From Rotaria macrura (Eukaryota; Rotifera; Eurotatoria; Philodinida; Philodinidae), in contig OENT01000578.1 of the NCBI GenBank assembly GCA_900239685.1, positions 1-64,000 on the forward strand: a stretch of 64,000 nucleotides of DNA. Direction: 5' to 3'. The notes beneath the pieces were generated by a model. The model was given only the letters and a program-made list of their open reading frames with translations, was not told the origin of the DNA and did not search any database. A program made the position numbers and the translations under genes. Below, in pieces: positions 22,680 to 34,009 of the stretch (its first letter is position 1; every line of letters begins with the position of its first letter).

Positions 22680-24470
22680 CAAGGGATAGTATAAGAAAAA
22701 TATGCCTATTTTATACAAAATTTATTCGAGTTATGTAAATATTCATTAACATTGTAAAATAAATCGTACAGACTTTTGTTTTATCTCATAAATTTGCAAA
22801 TGAAAACATCGAAATCCCATTACGAATTGGGAATAATGAGTGGCCTACTTTAATTTTGTGTCTTTGAGACATTTAACAACGATTTTAAAACCCAGCGCCA
22901 TGCTCATTTGATAGAGAATTTAATTCTCTATCAATAACGATAGATTTTGTCTTTCTATAAAGTCTCCACGTTGACGCAAAGTTTCATATAAATTAAAATC
23001 TATTAATTGTACTATGACTACGAGGAAAGCGATAAAAATGAGAATATTCATGATGCGGACTTTCGAAAACAGGATGCACTGAAATTTCAAATGCGCTTAA
23101 AGATTCTAAATAAAATTCTACATCTTTTGATGTAGTTTTGAAAATTTCAGAGCAAATATTTGAGAGAAAATGTTTTGGGCAGTAGTTGCGAGAGTTCTTC
23201 CCTCGTAGATGGACACCTACATCCATTCAATCACACTCTAAAATGTTATTATTAAATATAAGTAGAAAGGCTAGAGTGACTGCAGAAAAAGTAGTAGATT
23301 TTTTGCATACACAGCAAAAAACGTTTGATGAAATTATCCCAAAAATACCTCAGTGTCCAAAGTGGATCGGTTTACATATTATTATAGATTAAAATTACAT
23401 CTGACTAAGAATGTCTGCAACTTATAAGAAAATCTATGTCTGAATAATGACCGAGATCTTAAATTTAAAAAATACAGGCTTTAGTATAGTGTGAATGGCT
23501 GTAAAGAATACGTGCTAGACATGTACTTATGTAACCAAGATTCTTTATATTAATTATAATTGGAGGCGAATAGTACTAAAATAACAGGAGATGTCGCGAG
23601 ATGGGTTCATCGAACGAATGATGAATTACTACTGAGACCATTGCGCTTTCTTTTAACGTGCACGAGCTTATCAACTTGATCAATTTCGTTCATCTACTAT
23701 TGATGAGTCACTTTTTTTACTCAATATTTTAACCAATCATTCATGGGTTGTGGACTGTTTCAGCTCCTCGTTGAAGATATACGTTGACATGTTGAAAATA
23801 TGTTTTCGTTAAACCAACGTTATTGATTGTGACAATCCGATACCAAGTACCAGCTTGTTTTATCCTCCAATTTTGATTCTTCAAGCTGTCATAATGATTT
23901 TAAATATTTACAAAAAACTTTAAAACTATTATATATATATATATATATCGAGAAAACAATGCATATTGTGTTAAAGCTACAAAGTCACATAACCGATGTT
24001 GCTCACACTGGTTCTATAATCTTCCACTTTTTTAAAACTAACAGGAAAAACTTTCTAACTAAAAATTCACAGTCTCCACAGTTATTGATAGTGGCCCTCG
24101 TTATAGAGTTCAAAGAGACGTTTGAGATATGTATGACTGGAGAGACTAGCCAGGTTTCATTATATTTTTAGGTGTTGGTGTGAAAGAAGATTGACCGTTC
24201 GACGGCAAACGGGCATTCAATTGTATTTTATCAGTACGTCATCTGGTGGATCCACTCAGTAAATTGATATTATATCTTATGTCGAATAATTCGAAAGAGG
24301 AGGGGAAAAAGCCAAAATAAGACAGCTGAACTATTCTAATACAATAATCAATCAGATTTAGTATTACTGATTTTACAGCAGCTTATAGCATAGTAAATGA
24401 TATATAGGTAAAAATGAGAGAACTATTGATTATAAAAGAAACAAAAACGTTTCTTTATTTTTTTACTTTT
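22680..24470. other. Intergenic, no supported gene
   Basis: Contains a palindrome GAGAATTTAATTCTC at 22914-22928 and a TA microsatellite at 23930-23949. Frames at 22993-23392 and 23959-24171 lack splice context and recognisable motifs. Confidence 0.35.
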
Positions 24471-24477
24471 TTATTGT

Positions 24478-24520
24478 ATATAGCGACGTTTCGAAGAATA
24501 TATCTTCATTATCAAGATTT
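24478..24520 (-). other. Motif resembling the end of a Penelope-like element
   Basis: On the minus strand it reads TGATAATGAAG, a short AT loop, then TTCGAAACGTCG. That order resembles the CUGAUGA...GAAAC core of hammerhead motifs at the ends of Penelope-like retroelements. The first box is imperfect, so a working ribozyme is doubtful. Penelope-like Athena elements of bdelloids are associated with telomeric repeats, and TGTGGG-type sequence does lie within 350 bp. Confidence 0.28.
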
Positions 24521-24764
24521 AGTTTGGGTGGGGATCTGGGGCGTCCTGTGGTTCTAGATGTGCTTGTGCGTGTTCATGTTGGTATGGTTATTTGTGTACA
24601 CTTCGGTGTCGGTCGGATGTGTGTTAGTGTAGAGGAGGTTTTCTATCCAACTCAACAAAGAGACAGACACAAGCGCCCAAAACGAACAGCCGACAGTTAC
24701 GGACGCTCACACCTGCACACTCACCCACTTCTTGACGGACGGCAGGCAGACTAACAACCACACC

Positions 24765-25060
24765 GTGGGTAACGTTACAAGGACACTAATCCCTCGCACC
24801 CAATCACATCCATACATCCGTTCACCCACACCCACACCCACACCCACACACCCACACATGCACTGCGACCGCGTCGCACCCAAACTCTCTGGCATCGTGA
24901 TGAAAGTCACCGACACCCGTGCCCATCAATACTCTAACGTAACCATTGCACATCACCACCGATACTAACACCAAGATTATTTCACAATAAATCCATCCAC
25001 CCATCAACCCACCCACGCACCCGAACCCACTCGAAACGATAACCACGCCCACACGTATAG
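24765..25060. repeat. Approximately 300-bp dispersed repeat, copy 2
   Basis: Same orientation and word order as 20642-20935, including GTAACGTTACAAGGAC, CATGCACTGCGACCGCGTC, ACCCGTGCCCATCAATACTC and AACGTAACCATTGCACA. It includes a CCCACA hexamer expansion (24823-24856) that copy 1 lacks. Confidence 0.7.
24823..24856. repeat. Interstitial telomere-like (CCCACA)n
   Basis: Five or so copies of CCCACA, the complement of the bdelloid telomeric hexamer TGTGGG, embedded in the second copy of the dispersed repeat. Confidence 0.75.
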
Positions 25061-25290
25061 TAATCTCAAACACCAATAACAACACCCACACCCCTACACA
25101 CACCAAGACACACATCCATACCCACACCGACACACATGCCCATAGCTACACACCCACCCATACACACGACTACACCAATACTACACGCACAGAATTCTCA
25201 AACACCCATACACACGACTACACCAATACTACACGCACAGAATTCTCAAACACCCATAACAACTCCCACACCCACATGCACATGCCCAAT
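25000..25290. repeat. Degenerate CCCACA tract with a 48-bp tandem duplication
   Basis: Many CACCCACA, CCCATACACAC and ACACCCAC words. Within it a 48-bp unit containing CACGACTACACCAATACTAC is duplicated exactly (25156-25203 and 25204-25251). The Thr/Pro/His-rich frames through it are not genes. Confidence 0.7.
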
Positions 25291-25312
25291 TATCATAGAA
25301 CTTAAGCTACGA

Positions 25313-25422
25313 ATGGATTCATATTTATATACCGATATCGATCTAAACGCATTATACAATGGTGGAAATAATATAATTGAAAAAGGTTCTTTTAGAAAGC
25401 GAAGGGCGATAGAAGTGCTACA
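25313..25422 (+). CDS. Possible first coding exon, unidentified
   Basis: An ATG opens a frame (MDSYLYTDIDLNALYNGG, then a basic KGSFRKRRAIEVLQ) that ends at a consensus donor, CAG|GTAAGTGA. The base composition changes abruptly from CCCACA repeats to normal coding-like sequence just before it. No following exon was found on the plus strand, and the next gene lies on the other strand, so it could be an orphan exon carried with the repeat. Not recognised. Confidence 0.3.
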
Positions 25423-25623
25423 GGTAAGTGATATATTAGCAAAGTTCAATGAGATTTTATTGAGGTATAGATTTGGGTAAATAGAGTACTCACATATACA
25501 GCTACATGCACACCCACACATAAAGAAAAGGAGTTTACATCATAAGGCCTCTTCTTCAGAAATGGTAAAACTGAAGTGTAGTAGTTGACATACGATTGTG
25601 CACCCGCCTGTTTGATGACCTTT

Positions 25624-28600
25624 TTAGAAGCCTGAGGTTTCGGGTGGCATTGTTGACCAATCCAAACTGTCATTTGCCATATGGTGAAACGATGGAATGG
25701 GATGTGCTATAACAGTCCACAATCCATTTGTCGAGCTTTTCTCGCATAACTGAACGCCCAAGTGCGGCACGCGCTGTGCAGTTTCCAACATATTAACAGA
25801 TGACGGGTGCTCGAGAGAAAGAAGTTGACGTGTGCATGCATCGAATGTACTGCCGTGACCAACAACGAATATGTTAGCGTCTGCAAATAAAAAAGAGGTT
25901 TTGTTGCGGAAAGCGCAAGTTTATTCGAACACTGTAAATTTGCCAGTTTGTCTGAAACGGCTTGTAGTCAGTTAAAGCCTTCAAACCCCTAAACGATGAA
26001 ATCTTCAAAATTTAAAAACGTATATATCAAATATTTTGCAATGTTATGTTTCAAAAACTAATTTGTGATTAGGAGAATGAAGAAAAGCTATTATCTTCAC
26101 TTTCGTCTTCCTTTCGTCCTCCAACAGTGATATCTATTTTTTCCTTTGCTTCAGAGGAACAATAAAAGAGTCTGACATGCAAGCAACATTTTCTTCTCCT
26201 GAACTCTTATCTAAGAGAAGGAGAACATACGCGACATTTTTCAAGATAGAAAGCACCTCATAGGTTTATGTGCGTTTTTAAGCGTGTGTACAGGATTCGT
26301 GTGTATGCGACGGTAGGAAAATGCTTCCCCCTTTTGAGGCGTTTTCTCGACTGACATTTACAAAATTACCGAAAGATCTTCAGATGGAGGTTTCTGCTAT
26401 CTTTCAAAGTACACTTAAGCAAAATATTTGTTGATGCAACTTAATAAAAATTGTGGGAATAAATTGTGTGATTCTTTTGTAAAGCAACTATCCAATTGTG
26501 TCAAAATCTATCTCTATGTATCGTTTTTTAATTTTTTAACATTACCCGTTGATCGATATTTGTAAGTGATTTGTTGTGTGACGTAGTTCAATCGCTCATA
26601 GTAATCCGTATGATTTTCGTCGGGTGATAATTTTTTAAGTGGGATGATAGGCTGATAGCTGACATCCAGATTGAATGGTGATCCAGTTTGATGAAGCAAC
26701 TGTCCTTCGGTAGTTGTGAAGAAAGAAGGAAGACTCCCATTTTCGATCGTGCATTCGAACAAACCAGGCTCGACTCGAATCTTTTTTTTGTACTTAAGAC
26801 CCATACCTGTAGTAGATGAATTATAGTATTGCTCATTTCTACAGAAGAAGAAGCTGAAAATGATTTGCGACTTGTATCGTCTAATCTAACATGTTCGATA
26901 ATCTTCTTTATCCATTCGATTTATCTGCTCTCGTCGGTAAGAGAGAATAATTGATAACATAGAACACAAATGACTGACCTTCAAGAATGTAATGCGCGGT
27001 TTGTATACAATAAAGAGTCGGCGATGAATAGCAGCAGTCAGGATAGAAGCCAGCTTCTGCAAGGGCTTCTCCGGTCCATCGGCATTGCCAGATGCCAAGT
27101 TTAGTAAGAGGAGAATCCCCATGCAAACTTTGACAAGTACTTTGAGAAAGAGGCAGCGAACTGGGCATGTTGAGATTGAATCGCCAATATGTACCTGATC
27201 GAAGAAAAAATTGAAAAATCGAACACTGACTGTAGAGTATAGATAGGCATGTGAGCCTCGCCGTCGGCAAAAATGTGAACGCCAGTTGTGTCGCTGCCAT
27301 CGAACGCGAAAGTGCTAACTGAAAAATATGCTAAATTTTGTGCATCGTTTTGCAGCCCCCCCCCCTCCTCCTCACTTCCTCACTCTCCATTATTACTCGA
27401 ACAGTTTCTTTGCCAGTCGCTAGTTGCTCAAGTATATAAAGAAACTCTGGATTTGATCGAAACGGGAACCCATGAGTTAAGAACTCCATAGCTCCATGAA
27501 ATACAATAATGCAGGTGTTGCGTAGAGCGACCTATCGCTAACTTTTCACGTGCCATCCAGCAGACAAAGTCGCACTCAAAAACGAGGACACCTCGAAAGC
27601 ATGGATCTACAAAATACTTTTCTTTTTACCGGTTACATTAGGAATTTTCTATTCGAGTTCTCTGCTTCCCTCCTCAAACATTGGGTGGGATTTCTTAGGC
27701 ATGTATCCCACCCATGTTTAGCAAATATCTGTGCGGTATGTTCTTGATCGATTTTAGCAGTGGAGCTGGAGATGTCACGTTCGTCAGTTTCAAATGTGAA
27801 CGTTTTTTTTTATTGCTTTCAATATATAACTATTTTTTTTATAAAATTTTTATTAGTTAAAATAAAAATTTTATAAGTAACTATACGACCAACATAAAAT
27901 TGTTTACGCCGAGTATCCATTTTCGTTCATAGTATTTTTTCACTCGCATTGCAAAATACTGGATGAAACTTAGAAATTTACAGTGGCTGGAATAATCCCG
28001 ATGCCGGTCCCAATGAACTGAGATTGTCCCGTACACTTATATACTCAGAACTCATGCTCTACGTTCGAGTTTTGATTTCAGTGAAAGCTGAGAAACCTTC
28101 TTGATAATGAACGGAATAAGAACTACAACATTTCTGATTCTTCAGTTGTATGTTCATTCTACTCACCACTAATTTTACTAAAGGCCTGATTCACCCAAGA
28201 TGATCCAAAGGTCGTGTCGATCCTTTCACCATGTCGAACACATAACAGCCGAGTGGGACTCCGCCTTGGAACTGCTCCAGTCAGCTGGTCTCTCGCCAAC
28301 AACAAGTCTTGCTGTAAAAATAATAAGATCGCTTATTTAATATTCTTAAGAAGACAGCAAGATATCGTCGACTGATTATGAAATATAAAAAAAACCTGAT
28401 TTTATGTCTTAAAGCTAGTTCAATAATCATCGTTTTTACTTCCATAGTAGTAAAAGGATCTGCTATGCTTCAGAGCACTTCCAAAGCAAATCGACTTCTA
28501 AATACAGTCTGGGTCAGAAGTCTCCCACCCCACTTTTTTGTTTTAGGTCTGTATTAAAACTAATCAGCATTATTTTAATTTGTCTATAGGCTTGTGTAGC

Positions 28601-28625
28601 AGAGGTAAAGTACTATCTATCTACA

Positions 28626-28677
<52 letters not shown>

Positions 28678-31600
28678 TGTTTAATACGAAAAACTTTTGA
28701 ATATAAAATGCAACAAAAATGAATAAACTTTGACACTACCAAAAACCATTGCACAAAAAATACAAAATGAATTTGTTCCTATTAATTTATGAGAAATGAC
28801 GATGTTTTAATGAAGATGGAAAATCTTTGTACACATCCTGTCCACATGTAAAAGCACAATGATTATAATAATGTTTAATATTTTCTTCTTTTGTATTGTA
28901 CCATTCATTAATCATCGTCATACTTAAAGTGTCTTCAGTAAGTAATGAATGTTTTCTAATTCTTTCTTTCCATTCGTGAAATAGCGCAGACTTGCAACCG
29001 GCAGAGTTTTTTCTAGACCGGTGCTGGCCTAAACCAGTCAAATCAGACCGGACCGGCAGGCAGACCGGCATGAATCATTATTAATTGTTCTCATCTTTTA
29101 TTAGTCATATCTTACACTGAATCACTACAGCAACTACTTGAAACTTCTATCACATCATTAAGGAACATTTTTCACACATTAATATCAATGTACGAGGAAG
29201 CTAATGACAGGGAACTTTATTCTATCAGAATTCCTCGATCTAGATGTTATAGAAAGCCTTCCTCTTGGCGCACGTTCAGCGTGGAGGCTGATATTTCGAT
29301 GCCGAAAGCGGTTAGGCAATTAGTCTGATATCCTGGTTTCCGTTATGGACACGATCAATGAAATACATGGGAAACTTTCCTAAAAAATAAACGCAATGAC
29401 TCCAAACTTCAGCTTAATTAGGTGCCGAGTCAAATGTTTTTTTAATTCTTCACTCTGTAGTGTTTAGTATGGAAATCTGAATTGAGCGTATGAGTTTTGA
29501 TTCATTTCATAAGAGACACTCTGATAGTAAAGACTTGATAGTTTATTTTATCCTACAACTGTTTTAACCTCCAGGAGACTTTAACTTATTTGGGCTTAAT
29601 TTAATATACCCAGATATAAAATAAATTCAAACAATCGTGCTCTTTTTGTAAAGTGATAATAGGATAGAAAACACAGATGAAACTCTAGAAGATAGCTCTG
29701 ATAAGAGTAGATAATTAACAAAAAACAGTCCAAAATAGAAGTAAATATACTATAAATTGTAAGGCTAAATTTCGATTCTGTTTTCTCCAACATATAACGT
29801 GATAATACAGTGGCCAGATAAAATACATAATATTTAGTTTCATAACTATTGACTTAATATAAATAGATCAATGCATTTTTCTTTGTATACTGTGTCACGG
29901 ATATCAGTAAAATCTGTTTAACATGAAAAAATAGAAAAATTTTCTAGACCAGCCGGTCTGAAAAATATCACTTCTACCGGCCTATATAACGGCCGATAAC
30001 GAATCCTAGACCGGACCGGCCGTTTCCTGGTACCGGTTACAACTCTGGAATAGCGTGTTGTCTAATGGACTGATACGTTTTGCTGCTTGAGTAGGTAGAA
30101 TCAATACTTCTGTTAGTCCTATGTATCCAACATTACGAAAGGCTTGTTCAATTTTTGATGCATTGTGAATATTTAATTTATCAAATACTAAATGCATAGG
30201 ACAAGGATGGAGTTCAGTAATTGAATGACATAAAACATTTTCAATAAAATCAATGAACATATTACTATTGATTCCTTTAACTTTTCTTGTTCTTCTATCT
30301 TCAGGTGTAAAAATAATTGGTGGAAGTACTCGCTTACCAACAGTAGCTGCAATTATATCGTAACGAGCAGCATCAGATGATGAATCAGTAACAATAACAA
30401 ATGGTTTTTCACCTGGTGCTGCCGGCGTTTTTCTTGGTACTTCATTTATTTTAACATGAGTTTCATCGATAAAGATAATTTTATTAATTGATCCCCGTTT
30501 TAGTTTACCACGTAGTTTTTTTATAACATCGCAAAATGTATCACTCACTGTGAACGAAACAAATGAAAAACGATTAAAACAAACAACAAATCACTGAGGG
30601 GTGTTAATTTGAAGCTCTTATACTCACTTTCTGTGTAGGTTCGCTTGATGATTTTCTTCTATTGAATACCACTGTTCTGTTCATATCGTCGAATCGTTCG
30701 AAGAGAAACATTAATATTTGGTTCTAGACTAATGGAATTTCTGATTTTAATGTAATCAATGGTAGGAAAGACGATAATGAGAACGACAACTTTAGTAATG
30801 AGTTTATTGACTTGTTGTTTATTTAGTATTGGTGGGCTTCCCGAACGATATTTTTCTTGTAATGATGCAACTGTACCATCATATCTATCGAACCATCGCT
30901 TCACTGTTTTATGTCCTCCCATAGTTTGAAAAAGATTGGCAAAACCCCGAAAACTACCATTTTGTTGGTTTTTCAAATAATATTCGACTACACGTTGTTT
31001 AAATAAAGCATCATGATATTGAGGTAAATTTTCCGTATTAAAAATGCAATAATAATCAACGAAAAACTAAGTTTGTTCGAATTTGAAGGATTTTCTTGTA
31101 AATTGTGTATGAACGGAACAAACAAAATGTATGTCATTATTCAATATCGAATGTCAAGTAAATTTGTAACTAATTAAAGCGATTGATTTCGATAGATGGT
31201 GCTGCAATTATAATTAGGGTGCTTGTATGGGAGCAATCAATGAATGGCTGATAATAATCTGCTAGCAAATGGCATTTTATCATTTCTATCATATTTAATT
31301 TAGAGTGACTGCATTCGACTTCATCATAGGATTTTTTTGAATTCGAAAAAAACGTTTTATATGAAACCAATGAAATTCACACTTGCTGCATGATGAAAAT
31401 TTAAGGCCCCCCCCCCCCTCAAAAATCGATCTTGGCCCAGGAACGTTCGATTTGTGTAAAACTTACAGGATATGTTAGGCTTGGTATGAAAAGGTTATGG
31501 TTAAATTTTCAACCTTCTATCATGATTTTTGGCTGAGATACGGACCTGACAAGGGTCAAAAATAGCGAATTTGGCAACTCAAATTTCTCGGTCCAGGTTC

Positions 31601-34009
31601 ATGATATATCTTTAATTTTTTTTTGTTAGAAAGAGCATGTGCACATGGAGGGCACTGCAGAGTCCTTTTTTTTAAATTCTTACTTTTTTAGCAGAAAACA
31701 GAAATCACAATTTCAATGACTTCAAAAGACGCGAAAAAAAGGGGGGGTTGGAATAGAGTTCCTTTTTTATATAGTCATAAAGAACAGTTTTTGAAAAAAA
31801 GGGCTCTGCAGTGCCCTGCATCTTGACATGCTCTTTCAAACAAAAAAAAANCTGGACTGAGAAATTTGGGATGCGCTATTTTGAAAGTGCAAACTGAGAA
31901 AAAACGAAAAAGATTTTTTCGACCAATTTTTCGACCAATTTTTTCGATATTTCAGAATTTTTGAGGAAAATTCAGTTTTTTTGAGGAGGGCTTCCAGAAA
32001 TCCTCAAAGTTTACTGCAAAATAGAGGTTTTGGGTAAAAACCTATAATAATTCTGAAAGAGCGAAAAACGCGCTAACTTTTGATGCATTTATCCGAATTT
32101 CGAAATTTTTGAAAAAAATACAGTTTTTGTGAGAAGACTTACAAAAAAAGAGAATTGGGCTAAAAACCTATATCAATTCTGAAAGAGCGAAGAACGGGCT
32201 ATCTTCTGGTGCATCTATCTCAGTTTCGGAATTTTCCCGAAAATTGACTTTTTTTGGAGGGGGGGGGGGCCTTAATTGAGTTTAAAGTCTCTTTTTCACT
32301 TTATGCGTTCAAGCGACAAACTAAAAACCTGTCAGACAATAGTAGAACTGCAGGACTCTTAAAATACTTTTTCTAAACACTGATTCTATAATTCTTCGCT
32401 TTTAGTTTGTGTGCTAAAATAGCTAGAATTAGTAGGAACAAATTCATCTTGTACTTTTTATGCCATGTTCTGTGAAACACGATCTGAAAGAGAGTGTTGA
32501 AGTGTATAGTGGTAGAAATCTGGACCCCCTCCCCCACAGACGTGACAGACATGTGAAAAAAACCTTATCACAAACGTGGCAGACGTACATAGGAACGTAT
32601 CGTCACAGATGTGATAGACAGCCTAGCAACAATGTTACCGTCACAGACGTGACTGACAGCCTAGCAGCAATTGCAAAAAAAGATTTAATTGAACAAGAAG
32701 AAGTTTTACTTTATTTATCGCGGATGAAAGTTTCTGTTACGTTTGATGTAAAGAATAAACGTATAAATACTATTGTGATACATTCTAGAGAAAATTAATT
32801 AAATAAAATAGCATAAAAATTTTCATAAATATTTAGGTAGACTGCTGTCATGTTTCTTTTTGATATATGCTGATTTCCATAAATTTATATTATAGTGTCA
32901 AATAAAAATCTATCTTATACTAGATACAGTTAAACTATCTGTTGCGAGTGGTACTAACAGTATGGATGCAACAAACCTTAAATAGATTTGGGATTTGGTT
33001 CGAACTGAGTTCCTAGATGTGGATTTCGTCTAGATTTGGATTACAGAATTATTTATTTTGCTTTGTTCTGCTTAGATTTGGGATTCTAGATTGGTGATAT
33101 TTTTGGATTCTTGGATTTGGACTTGGGATTTGTTTTCAATCGAACATGAGTCACACGTTGTTGTCGTACTACACTGAAACCAAATCTCAATCCCAAATCC
33201 AAATCCCAAGCTCAGATCCCAAGGCCTTGGATTTGTTGCACCCCGAACAAACAGCTATATTGTGTTTCACACTTTAACCCTGTAGGGATTGCCCGAACAG
33301 CTTTTTTGGTAGTGTTGAAGTTTATTTATTTTTTTTGCATTTTATATTCAAGAGTTTTTCGTATTAAACATATATAGATAGATAATACTTTACCTCTACT
33401 ACACCAGCCTATAGACAAATTAGAATCATGTTGTGTAGTTTTAATACAGACCTAAAACAAAAAAGTGGGGGGGGGGAGACTTCTGACCCTGACTGTACCA
33501 GAGTAACTGCGTCATCAGAGACAGTGCATGGAATGTTGTCATTGTGGCCTCCGATACATGAGCAAAAATATTCGCTATCAATTATTTGCGACTTACTTTC
33601 TTTCCAAGAAGAGTTGGAGGGGGACGCTCTGGTTTGATCGGTTTTTTCATGCGAATCGGCGTGGCTACAATAGAATTATGAACGAACTAAGTGGTCATCC
33701 TTTTGAGACATATATTTCAATGGTTTGGTAAGGCTGAACCCCATAAAGAGGAGACTTACTGACAAGTTCGTATTTATTGGGAACTTAAAAGGTGCCTATT
33801 AGAACACTTGTATGAATATTAACGTTATAATGTTGGATACGCAGGGACATAGAATGTTTAGCATTTTCTGATGCGTCTTGGGATGGAATGAATTGGGAAA
33901 TTGAAGCTTGTATCGAACGACATAGTATCATGTGTTTTTGTAACACTTCACATTTTCTCCGAACATCTACATTTTGATACCCACATGCAGGAATGTGTCC
34001 TATGAAAAA
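25624..34009 (-). CDS. UBASH3-like: UBASH3-like histidine phosphatase (STS family)
   Basis: Firm exons are 28311-28167, 27194-26979, 26806-26546 and 25880-25624, all phase-compatible. Likely upstream exons are 33686-33597 (Pro-rich, KKPIKPERPPP) and, with less support, 34009-33824. They encode the C-terminal phosphoglycerate-mutase fold of UBASH3/STS or ecdysteroid-phosphate phosphatase: CVRHGERIDTTFG (phosphohistidine site), YWRFNLNMP, CCYSSPTLYCIQTAH, RVEPGLFE (catalytic Glu), VSYQPIIPLKKL and IFVVGHGSTFDAC (second His). The Arg normally found in SPxLRCxQTA is Tyr here, so activity may be altered. No UBA or SH3 domain was found. The intron 33596-28312 (5.3 kb) contains a nested transposon cluster. 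Family members dephosphorylate tyrosine kinases or steroid phosphates; the substrate here is unknown. Confidence 0.8.
28626..28671. repeat. (TA)n microsatellite inside a transposon end
   Basis: About 23 TA dinucleotides, absent from the matching position of the right inverted repeat, so it expanded after insertion. Confidence 0.9.
28787..31065 (-). pseudogene. IS630/Tc1-like transposase, interrupted
   Basis: In transcript order: an N-terminal region with two helix-turn-helix units (GFANLFQTMGGHKTVKRWFD and NVSLRTIRRYEQ) from about 31026; an in-frame TAG at 30659-30661; a short stretch KKIIKRTYTE; an 80-bp intron (30627-30548, GTGAGT...CACAG); then the catalytic domain with FIDETHVKI, HLVFDKLNIHN and RISPLDNTLF, giving the three acidic residues. 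Directly after the last motif a hAT-like element is inserted, and the C-terminus (FHEWKERIRKHS through to the stop at 28787) resumes beyond it. The stop and the insertion make it non-functional. The intron shows that it was adapted to a eukaryotic host. Confidence 0.82.
28987..30047. mobile_element. hAT-like element nested in the transposase gene
   Basis: Target duplication AAATAGCG (28979-28986) and GAATAGCG (30048-30055) differs at one base. It falls exactly where the transposase frame breaks, so joining across it restores the codons. Termini CAGACTTGCAACCGG and, reversed, CAGAGTTGTAACCGG are inverted repeats typical of hAT elements. Both ends carry clusters of GACCGG and CCGGTC. The 1.06-kb interior has no transposase. 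Confidence 0.87.
31405..32271. mobile_element. TTAA-flanked element with poly-C/poly-G ends
   Basis: Begins TTAAGG plus a run of C and ends with a run of G plus CCTTAA, so TTAA flanks both sides (31401-31404, 32272-32275), as in piggyBac-type insertion. The interior has a further inverted pair, GAGGGCACTGCAGAG and CTCTGCAGTGCCCTGC, near 31652 and 31802, and a second one, CTGAAAGAGCGAA, as a direct repeat. One unresolved base lies at 31851. It is non-coding. A shorter, inverted relative lies at 59168-59745. Confidence 0.7.
32515..32665. repeat. Degenerate CACAGACGTGACAGAC repeat
   Basis: Variants of CACAGACGTGACTGACAG occur four to five times, with two close copies of GACAGCCTAGCARCAA at 32609-32665. 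The frame that runs through it (to 32798) is probably fortuitous. Confidence 0.45.
32957..33243. mobile_element. Foldback MITE with GGATTTGGG repeats
   Basis: GGATGCAACAAACC at the left is complementary to GGATTTGTTGCACC at the right. The inside is made of GATTTGGGATT words that face CCCAAATCCAAATCCC near 33190. It is non-coding. I did not find an exact target duplication. It sits near the right end of the 5-kb mariner-type element. Confidence 0.6.

Larger units (their letters stand above)
28505..33495 (-). mobile_element. 5-kb mariner/IS630-type element with long inverted ends
   Basis: Flanked by TA (28503-28504, 33496-33497). Ends start CAGTCTGGGTCAGAAG at the left and, reversed, CAGTCAGGGTCAGAAG at the right. 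The inverted repeats extend about 190-240 bp (28505-28744 and 33305-33495) with high identity; the left one has gained a TA microsatellite and the right one a longer poly-G run. It carries one transposase on the minus strand and has itself been hit by a hAT-like element, a TTAA-flanked element and a small foldback repeat. It lies wholly in an intron of the UBASH3-like gene. Confidence 0.88.

Noticed and set aside
27288..27491. Plus-strand open frame and a minus-strand exon candidate near 27300-27210
   Set aside because: The UBASH3-like exons 28311-28167 and 27194-26979 join directly in phase, so this stretch with its poly-C run is intronic.
32460..32798. 112-aa open frame
   Set aside because: The first part is a repeat; the rest has no recognisable domain and lies within transposon DNA.
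33428..33731. Plus-strand open frames next to the transposon end
   Set aside because: They overlap the inverted repeat and an exon of the UBASH3-like gene on the other strand; no plus-strand splice or motif support.
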